DNA of 10,354 bases from Bacteroidota bacterium (GTDB lineage Bacteria > Bacteroidota > Bacteroidia > Bacteroidales > UBA932): assembly GCA_017860395.1 (NCBI GenBank), contig JAGDMC010000033.1, positions 1 through 10,354 on the forward strand, in the 5' to 3' direction. Position numbers and translations under genes: made by a program. The notes beneath the pieces are model-generated. The model was not told the DNA's origin and ran no database searches. It worked only from the letters and a program-made list of their open reading frames with translations. Shown piece after piece: positions 1 to 4,586 of the stretch. Numbering within the stretch: position 1 is the first letter of the stretch; each line of letters begins with the position of its first letter.

Positions 1-360
1 GTGACTTTGCAAACAGGAAGAAAATTTTCTTCGTTTAAGAAAGATTGTGCGAAACAGAGACCGTTCATTATAGAGAAGAGGCTTTTGGAAAGACCGAGAG
101 CCGAACTTTACGAAAGGATAGACAGAAGAGTCGACAAAATGATGGAAGACGGCCTGTTGGATGAAGTAAAAAGGCTTGTCCCGTATAAACATTTGCCAGC
201 CCTTAAGACTGTAGGATACAGAGAGCTTTTTGAGTATCTCGATGGAAAAATTACTTTGGAAGAGGCTGTTGACCTTATAAAGAGAAACACCAGAAGGTAT
301 GCCAAAAGGCAGATGACCTGGTGGCGGAGGTATAAGGATTTTATTTACATTAATTGTTAA
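1..360 (+). CDS. miaA: tRNA dimethylallyltransferase MiaA, C-terminal part (5' end outside window)
   Basis: MiaA transfers a dimethylallyl group to N6 of A37 in tRNAs that read UNN codons; it acts in the cytoplasm. The 119 visible residues match the C-terminal third of the family. They include the RPF-I-I segment followed by LERPRAELYERIDRRVDKM (about residues 28-47), the GLLDEVKRL helix, the conserved ALKTVGYRELFEYLDG stretch (about 67-82), and the closing NTRRYAKRQMTWWRR signature (about 95-109). The N-terminal P-loop and DMAPP-binding part lie upstream of the window. The GTG at position 1 is therefore best read as an internal valine codon, not a start. The TAA stop at 358-360 directly abuts a GC-rich inverted-repeat element. 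Identification is confident; the gene's true length cannot be seen. Confidence 0.93.
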   Translation: MTLQTGRKFSSFKKDCAKQRPFIIEKRLLERPRAELYERIDRRVDKMMEDGLLDEVKRLVPYKHLPALKTVGYRELFEYLDGKITLEEAVDLIKRNTRRYAKRQMTWWRRYKDFIYINC

Positions 361-522
361 TCCGGCGGCGAGTTGCGTTTTTTTTCTGACATCAAAACAC
401 TGCCAACTAATTGATGAGGGCTTGTGCGTCCTCCTTCGCTGCGCTGCGTCCGGCCGAATCGCCCTCATCAATTAGTTGGCAATGTAAATAATTGTTCAGA
501 AATGTTGCAACTCGCCGCCGGA
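361..522. repeat. Nested inverted-repeat (palindromic) element after miaA
   Basis: Two perfect inverted repeats lie one inside the other. The outer arms are 16 bp, at 361-376 (tccggcggcgagttgc) and 507-522. The inner arms are 21 bp, at 401-421 and 461-481 (the latter begins gccctcatcaattagttggc). Between the arm pairs, ttctga at 384-389 can also pair with tcagaa at 496-501. The 39-nt centre (422-460) is GC-rich, with gctgcgctgcg, and has a small ttcg/cgaa stem of its own at 435-438/455-458. As RNA or single-stranded DNA this would fold into one long interrupted hairpin. No T-run follows on either side, so it is not a standard intrinsic terminator. There is no ORF of note and no clear target-site duplication. 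It could be a MITE- or REP-like dispersed repeat, or a structured 3' UTR for miaA. The structure is seen directly; the role is unknown. Confidence 0.85.
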
Positions 523-611
523 GACAGCTAAGAATAAATTTTAATGATATTTGGATATTAATAAATATTTTATCAACTTAGCTGATATTAAGCATATTAA
601 TAAAATTATTC

Positions 612-830
612 GTGAAGAAATTTAATTATCGGAAAATCATTATTACTACACTTATATTAATCGTATCATATATTATTTATCTAATAATAGGTGTGTATCT
701 TGATGGCAATACATTTTCTTTCATTTTTTCTCCCGGGCAGGCGCCATTAGCATTTGTTTTTATAAGCAGTGTATTATTTGCTTTTATTATTCAAATAGTT
801 ATATCTGCAATTAAGAAGATGCAGACATAA
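612..830 (+). CDS. Small hypothetical two-helix membrane protein
   Basis: I do not recognise this 72-residue protein. It starts with a basic stretch (MKKFNYRK). A hydrophobic helix follows at about residues 9-28 (rich in I, L, T, Y), then a short polar loop containing DGNTFSF and PGQ, then a second hydrophobic helix at about 45-66, ending in KKMQT. This reads as a small inner-membrane hairpin protein with both ends probably cytoplasmic. The start is GTG at 612; an in-frame TAG at 579-581 and no ATG in between make it the likeliest choice. There is no Shine-Dalgarno sequence, and only a weak promoter-like ATTTG around 549-553. It stands alone between an inverted-repeat element upstream and a third copy of the repeat's end motif downstream. 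The AT-rich code differs from the neighbouring genes. It could be a chance ORF, but the clean helix pattern argues for a real gene. Confidence 0.5.
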   Translation: MKKFNYRKIIITTLILIVSYIIYLIIGVYLDGNTFSFIFSPGQAPLAFVFISSVLFAFIIQIVISAIKKMQT

Positions 831-838
831 TATCTCTA

Positions 839-850
839 CCGGCGGCGAGT
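839..850 (+). repeat. Third copy of the 12-bp end motif of the inverted-repeat element
   Basis: The 12 bases ccggcggcgagt here are identical to 362-373 in the left outer arm of the upstream element, and are the inverse complement of 510-521 in the right arm. The motif is far more GC-rich than its surroundings. Similarity does not continue past the 12 bases, apart from a loosely similar tgc a few bases on. Together with 510-521 it places the small membrane ORF between inverted copies. Confidence 0.75.
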
Positions 851-859
851 CATGCGGGG

Positions 860-900
860 AAAAACAAAAGCGGGTGCCTGTTTTTACAGACACCCGCTTT
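860..900 (-). terminator. Intrinsic terminator of the leftward speB-nhaA-FKBP-DUF3127 operon
   Basis: The hairpin arms are aaagcgggtg (867-876) and cacccgcttt (891-900), a perfect 10-bp stem. After one mismatch, 4 more pairs (878-881 with 886-889) close on a TTTT loop. Read leftward, the stem is followed by TTTTGTTTTT, the U-tract of a Rho-independent terminator. The stem begins 15 bases past the DUF3127 stop codon. In the rightward direction the tail is only TTTGGCTTT, so termination of the small membrane gene would be weaker. Confidence 0.88.
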
Positions 901-915
901 GGCTTTAATATATTC

Positions 916-1284
916 TTAGAATGGAAGATCGTCCTCACCGGCATCTCCCGAAGGGAAGTCAACCGGAGTACTTATTGAGTCGGCAGGCTGTGAAGAGTTG
1001 CCGCCATCATCAAAACGATCAATTTTCCAGGCTCTTACATCGGTATACCATCTGTTGTTAAACTCTCTTGATTCAATGTTGACAGATACTTTAACATTTT
1101 CTCCGTCTTTAAATTTTGATAGTTCTTCAACTTTCTCAGGCCCCCAGACATTCATGCATATCTTTTTGGGAAAGTTTTCCTGAGTTTCAATAATAAACTC
1201 CTGTTTGCTCCAGTCTCCTCTGGCGCTTGTGCCGGATTGAACAGAGAGTTTCTTGATAATTTTTCCGATTAATTCGAGTGCCAT
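916..1284 (-). CDS. DUF3127 family protein (OB-fold-like, SSB-like acidic tail)
   Basis: This 122-residue protein matches the DUF3127 family that is widespread in Bacteroidetes. The start, MALELIGKIIKKLSVQSGTS, leads into the conserved WSKQEFIIETQENFPKK segment (about 25-41), then NVWG (45-48), KFKDGENVKVSVNIESREFNNRWYTDVRAWKIDR (about 57-90). The pattern of short strands is consistent with an OB fold related to single-stranded DNA-binding proteins. A disordered linker rich in S, D, G and P follows, ending in GEDDLPF, very like the DDDIPF tip of bacterial SSB that docks partner proteins. A role in binding nucleic acid is an inference from this resemblance; no function is established to my knowledge. 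It is the last gene of the leftward operon, starting 2 nt after the FKBP stop, and an intrinsic terminator follows. Confidence 0.85.
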   Translation of the reverse strand: MALELIGKIIKKLSVQSGTSARGDWSKQEFIIETQENFPKKICMNVWGPEKVEELSKFKDGENVKVSVNIESREFNNRWYTDVRAWKIDRFDDGGNSSQPADSISTPVDFPSGDAGEDDLPF

Positions 1285-1286
1285 TA

Positions 1287-2030
1287 CTATTTTACAGTTT
1301 TTGCAGTTTTTGTAGAATCAACAACTACAGCCTTGCTCACCTTAACGAGTTCTACATCAAAAATCAGTGTTGAGTTAGGACCTACAAGCGGACCTGCCTG
1401 TTGCTTGCCATATGCAAGTTCTCCAGGTATGAAAAGCTTGATTTTGCCACCTTCACCGATAAGTCTGATACCTTCTCCCCATCCTGAAATAACTGCATTT
1501 ACAGGGAATTTAACTGGCTCAGGGTTTCCGAAAGATGTGTCAAATTCTTTACCGTCAAGAAGTGTGCCTCTGTAAAATACAGAAACGGTATCTTCAAGAG
1601 CAGGTTTAAGTTCAGAACCAGGGTTGATAATCTTGTACTGAAGACCACTTGCTGTAGTTTGAACGCTGTCTTTAGTCTTGTTGGCAGCAAGGAATTCATC
1701 TCCTTTAACTTTGTTCTCGGCAGCAGCAACTTCTGCTCTCTGAGCAAGGTATCTTTGAATAACTTGATTTGCAATTGTCTCATTAACTTTAAGATCTTTT
1801 CCTTCTTTTCCTTCAAGAACAGCTTTAATGGCTTTTGTCATTTCACTGTAATTCAGGTCACCAAAGTTTGAGTTTTTAAGCATTGTTCCAAATGATACAC
1901 CTACTGCATAACTTGCAGAATCGGTGAGAGCTTTTGAAACTTGTACTGCAGAAGAACTCTTCTTTTCGCCGCAAGACGAAACGATAATAAGAGCCAATGC
2001 AACGATTGCGATAGATTTGATTGTTTTCAT
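1287..2030 (-). CDS. FKBP-type peptidyl-prolyl cis-trans isomerase, lipoprotein (Mip/FkpA-like)
   Basis: This enzyme speeds cis-trans isomerisation of proline peptide bonds and helps proteins fold outside the cytoplasm. The first 20 residues form a lipoprotein signal (hydrophobic IAIVALALIIVSS, then Cys20), so the mature protein is probably membrane-anchored. Residues about 35-125 are the helical FKBP_N dimerisation domain, starting at the SYAVGVSFG motif. Residues about 130-231 are the FKBP catalytic domain. Expected active-site residues are present: Tyr153, Phe163-Asp164 (GKEFDTSF), Val180-Ile181, Trp184 (VISGWGEG), Tyr207 (IPGELAYG) and Phe224 (LIFDVEL). Length (247) is usual for the family. 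A lysine- and threonine-rich tail ends the protein. It lies 3 nt after nhaA and 2 nt before the DUF3127 gene, so it is surely co-transcribed with both. Confidence 0.94.
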   Translation of the reverse strand: MKTIKSIAIVALALIIVSSCGEKKSSSAVQVSKALTDSASYAVGVSFGTMLKNSNFGDLNYSEMTKAIKAVLEGKEGKDLKVNETIANQVIQRYLAQRAEVAAAENKVKGDEFLAANKTKDSVQTTASGLQYKIINPGSELKPALEDTVSVFYRGTLLDGKEFDTSFGNPEPVKFPVNAVISGWGEGIRLIGEGGKIKLFIPGELAYGKQQAGPLVGPNSTLIFDVELVKVSKAVVVDSTKTAKTVK

Positions 2031-2033
2031 TTG

Positions 2034-3383
2034 TTAATTATTTTTTGTGGTTTTATCTTTCGTTGTAATATATATAGCCAATAGTCCAATTAATGCAGCT
2101 AAAAATGAGGTTCCGAGTATAGTCGCTTTCCCTGTATCAATGATTGCAAAATCAGTAAAGGCCAAATTATCGATAAATATAGACATTGTAAATCCAATTC
2201 CCGCAATAATCCCTACAGAAAATATCTGACTCCATTTAATTTCGTTTGGAAGTTCAGCAATTTTCAGCTTGACTGCCAGCCAACTGGCAAGAAAAATTCC
2301 AAATGGTTTTCCTATCAAAAGACCGAAAAATATTCCCGGAATAATTGGTTCGAAAGGGGGAGAAAAGATTTTGGCATTAAGTATAACCCCTGCATTTGCA
2401 AGTGCAAAAACGGGCATAATAATAAATGTTACCCATGGATGCAGTGCGTGCTCAAATCTGAGCATAAGCGGGTGCACCTGTTTGAGTTTATAATGAAGGC
2501 TGTGTATAACCTGCTGCTGCTCCTGGTTTTCAAGTACCATTACATTGTGGTTGCTGGCGGCACTGAATCTGTTTAACAGATAGCGGCATCCAACTATAAA
2601 GCGCACTTCGTTAATCGAATTTTTCCCGGGAATTGTCATCGCTATAAGAACACCGGCTATTGTGGCATGAATGCCGGATCCCAAAATAAGAAACCAAAGG
2701 ACGATTCCGGGGATAATGTAAAATGACGGTCTTCTGATATTAAGCCTGTTAAAGACCAAAAGAAGGGCAAAGACCAAAGCGGCATATATAAGCAATTGTA
2801 TATCTATAGTATGGGTAGGATAAAAAACAGCTAATACGACAATTGCGCCAAGGTCATCTACAATTGCAAGAGCCGCAAGAAAGATTTTTAAAGAAGTAGG
2901 CACTCTCTTGCCAAGCAGAGACAGTATCCCAAGAGCAAATGCAATATCTGTTGCCATTGGTATTCCCCATCCGTTCTGGTAAATGGTTCCAAAGCTGAAA
3001 GAGCTGTATATCAATGCAGGAACAACCATTCCTCCTACAGCGGCAAAAATAGGCAGAGAAGCCTGCCTAAAAGAAGAGAGTTCACCAACAAGAACCTCTC
3101 TTTTGATCTCGAGACCCACAACTAGAAAAAAGACAGCCATGAGGCCATCATTGATCCAGTGCAGGACAGTCATCTCAAACTTAATGTTTCCTATGCCAAA
3201 CCCCGCAGGTTGATTTAATAAATTCTGGAGATGGGACAGTTGGGGGATGTTTGCAATCAGAAGAGCAGCAATTGCGCAGAAAATCAACACAATTCCACCG
3301 ATAGAAGAATTTTTGAAAAAAGTATTGAAAATGTTCAGAAGTTCTTGCCGTCTGTCTCTTCGGATGTAATTGATAATCCCCAT
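2034..3383 (-). CDS. nhaA: Na+/H+ antiporter NhaA
   Basis: NhaA is an inner-membrane antiporter that expels Na+ (or Li+) in exchange for H+, for salt tolerance and pH homeostasis at alkaline pH. The 449-residue protein carries the family landmarks: LEIKREVLVGELSSFRQA (about 91-108), MATDIAFALG (143-152), AIVDDLGAIVV (173-183), SGIHATIAGV (236-245), LHPWV (314-318), LLIGKPFGIF (355-364) and GIGFTMSIFI (395-404). By analogy with the E. coli protein, Asp176 and Asp177 are the ion-binding pair (D163/D164), Asp146 matches D133, Lys359 matches K300, and His239 matches the pH-response residue H225. The protein is about 60 residues longer than E. coli NhaA. Part of the excess is an insertion at about 255-305 between helices, as often seen in Bacteroidetes. 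It lies 13 nt after the ureohydrolase gene and 3 nt before the FKBP gene. Confidence 0.96.
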   Translation of the reverse strand: MGIINYIRRDRRQELLNIFNTFFKNSSIGGIVLIFCAIAALLIANIPQLSHLQNLLNQPAGFGIGNIKFEMTVLHWINDGLMAVFFLVVGLEIKREVLVGELSSFRQASLPIFAAVGGMVVPALIYSSFSFGTIYQNGWGIPMATDIAFALGILSLLGKRVPTSLKIFLAALAIVDDLGAIVVLAVFYPTHTIDIQLLIYAALVFALLLVFNRLNIRRPSFYIIPGIVLWFLILGSGIHATIAGVLIAMTIPGKNSINEVRFIVGCRYLLNRFSAASNHNVMVLENQEQQQVIHSLHYKLKQVHPLMLRFEHALHPWVTFIIMPVFALANAGVILNAKIFSPPFEPIIPGIFFGLLIGKPFGIFLASWLAVKLKIAELPNEIKWSQIFSVGIIAGIGFTMSIFIDNLAFTDFAIIDTGKATILGTSFLAALIGLLAIYITTKDKTTKNN

Positions 3384-3396
3384 CGTATGGATAAAA

Positions 3397-4425
3397 CTAC
3401 TTTTTTGAATTTAATCTTGTGTAAAGACACAATTTATACAGGATTCTTGCTCCTACATTTGCGTCCCAGTCACTGTCAATGCCAGGGGAAACCTCGCACA
3501 AATCAAATCCGATAATCTTCTTGTTTGAAATGGCAAGCATATGCAGCAGATAGTCAATTTCCCGGAATCCGATTCCACCGGGAACAGGGGTGCCGGTACC
3601 CGGGCACAGCTCAGGAGAAAGTCCGTCGATATCAAAGCTTATATATACGTTAGCAGGTAAACTCGCAATAATATCCTCACACTGTTTCTTCCATGTTTTC
3701 CCCTCAAACTGATTTCTTTTGAGTTCCGTATCTGTAAAGCAGCGAATCCGTGGATCTGTATTTATAATATCCGCCTCCTGCTGGCAGAAGTCTCTTACGG
3801 CAACCTGAGTAAGCTGAGATATCTGAGGTATTTCGCTGAGGGCGTTGTACATTATTGAGGCATGAGAGTATGTGAAACCTTCGTATGCAACCCGCAGGTC
3901 TGCATGTGCATCAATATGCAATATTCCAAATTCTTCACATAGTCCGGAAACTGCTTTCATGTTTCCAAGAGGCACACTGTGGTCACCTCCTACAACACCT
4001 GTAATCCTGCCTGAATTTATCTGCTCTTTACATAAGGCAAATACATCTTTATTAAGCGATTCGCTTGCCTTGTTAACCTTATCCAGAAGCGGAGTCAGTT
4101 CTGCGTAATCGGTTCCCTTTTCAAGTTCGGCAATTACACTTTGGGCAATCTTACGATATTTCTTGTTGTCTTTTAATATTTGGATATTAACGGGAACTGT
4201 TCCTATCTTTGTTTCCCACGCATCAGGTACGAGCGGATCAAAAAGATCAACCTGCACAGACGCTTCAATAATAGATTCGGGGCCTTTATGAGTTCCGGGT
4301 CTGTATGAGGTTGTCACATCCCAGGGCACAGAAATAATGGCAATATCCGACTCCTCAAGACTGTTTGGAAGTGCAAAGTAGTTGCCGTTTGCAATTCCCG
4401 GTTCGTTGGGGTTAAAATTTGTCAT
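3397..4425 (-). CDS. speB: Agmatinase-family ureohydrolase (arginase/agmatinase superfamily)
   Basis: This cytoplasmic Mn2+ enzyme hydrolyses a guanidino substrate to release urea. Agmatine, giving putrescine, is the likeliest substrate, but arginine or formimidoylglutamate cannot be excluded from sequence. The two-metal site is complete: His149 in GGDHS, Asp172, His174 and Asp176 in DAHAD, and Asp265 and Asp267 in SFDIDGL, followed by the family signature SPELCPGTGTPVPGG and Glu311. The loop after DAHAD (YEGFTYSHASIMYNA) has the S/D-HAS/T-M pattern of agmatinases. At 342 residues it is slightly longer than E. coli SpeB, because of an N-terminal part and a segment at about 85-130. It is first in the leftward operon, with a possible AAAAAGAG ribosome site about 9 nt upstream of the ATG. 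No arginine decarboxylase is seen in the window, so the gene symbol is tentative. Confidence 0.88.
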   Translation of the reverse strand: MTNFNPNEPGIANGNYFALPNSLEESDIAIISVPWDVTTSYRPGTHKGPESIIEASVQVDLFDPLVPDAWETKIGTVPVNIQILKDNKKYRKIAQSVIAELEKGTDYAELTPLLDKVNKASESLNKDVFALCKEQINSGRITGVVGGDHSVPLGNMKAVSGLCEEFGILHIDAHADLRVAYEGFTYSHASIMYNALSEIPQISQLTQVAVRDFCQQEADIINTDPRIRCFTDTELKRNQFEGKTWKKQCEDIIASLPANVYISFDIDGLSPELCPGTGTPVPGGIGFREIDYLLHMLAISNKKIIGFDLCEVSPGIDSDWDANVGARILYKLCLYTRLNSKK

Positions 4426-4480
4426 AGTTATGCTCTTTTTCAGTTACATCGTCTAAAATTACTCTTTAGTGCCGCCAAAT

Positions 4481-4494
4481 ATTTAATATTAAAT
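4481..4494. promoter_or_regulatory. 14-bp perfect AT palindrome in the speB leader (possible operator)
   Basis: ATTTAATATTAAAT reads the same on both strands, with two more pairs at 4478-4479/4496-4497 after one mismatch. It lies downstream of the proposed leftward promoter and about 55 nt before the speB start. It could bind a dimeric repressor. In AT-rich intergenic DNA such a palindrome can also arise by chance. Confidence 0.3.
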
Positions 4495-4530
4495 TTTGCG
4501 ATGATAAAACTATTGAATAACTTAGGGGTA

Positions 4531-4538
4531 CAAAGGTA
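4531..4538 (-). promoter_or_regulatory. Bacteroidetes -7 box (TACCTTTG) for the speB-nhaA-FKBP-DUF3127 operon
   Basis: Read on the minus strand this is TACCTTTG, an exact match to the Bacteroidetes primary-sigma -7 consensus TAnnTTTG. Transcription would begin near 4525 and leave a leader of about 100 nt before speB. The upstream -33 element is poor: the nearest TTG (4550-4552) is closer than usual. Confidence 0.55.
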
Positions 4539-4544
4539 AGATTT

Positions 4545-4571
4545 TTTGACAATTTTTTTAGGATAATTTTG
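4545..4571 (+). promoter_or_regulatory. Bacteroidetes-type promoter for recQ
   Basis: TTTG at 4545-4548 and TAATTTTG at 4564-4571 match the Bacteroidetes -33/-7 consensus (TTTG and TAnnTTTG). The spacer of 15 nt is shorter than typical. Transcription would start near 4576, about 10 nt before the recQ ATG. The box overlaps the upstream part of the leftward promoter, so the two divergent promoters may compete. Confidence 0.6.
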
Positions 4572-4586
4572 GACACACAATAATTT

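Noticed and set aside
1..3. GTG at position 1 as a start codon for a short protein
   Set aside because: The protein begins in the middle of the MiaA fold; the catalytic N-terminal part must lie upstream of the window.
361..522. Inverted-repeat element as an intrinsic terminator of miaA or as a CRISPR repeat
   Set aside because: No U-tract follows the outer stem on either strand, and there are no regularly spaced direct repeats or cas genes.
547..561. 15-base match (atatttggatattaa) with 4176-4190
   Set aside because: One copy is in coding sequence of the ureohydrolase gene. The string is AT-rich and no flanking similarity extends it, so chance is the best explanation.
4546..4551. Perfect TTGACA resembling a sigma-70 -35 box upstream of recQ
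   Set aside because: No TATAAT-like -10 lies at the right distance, and the flanking genes are of Bacteroidetes type, where TTTG/TAnnTTTG promoters apply.
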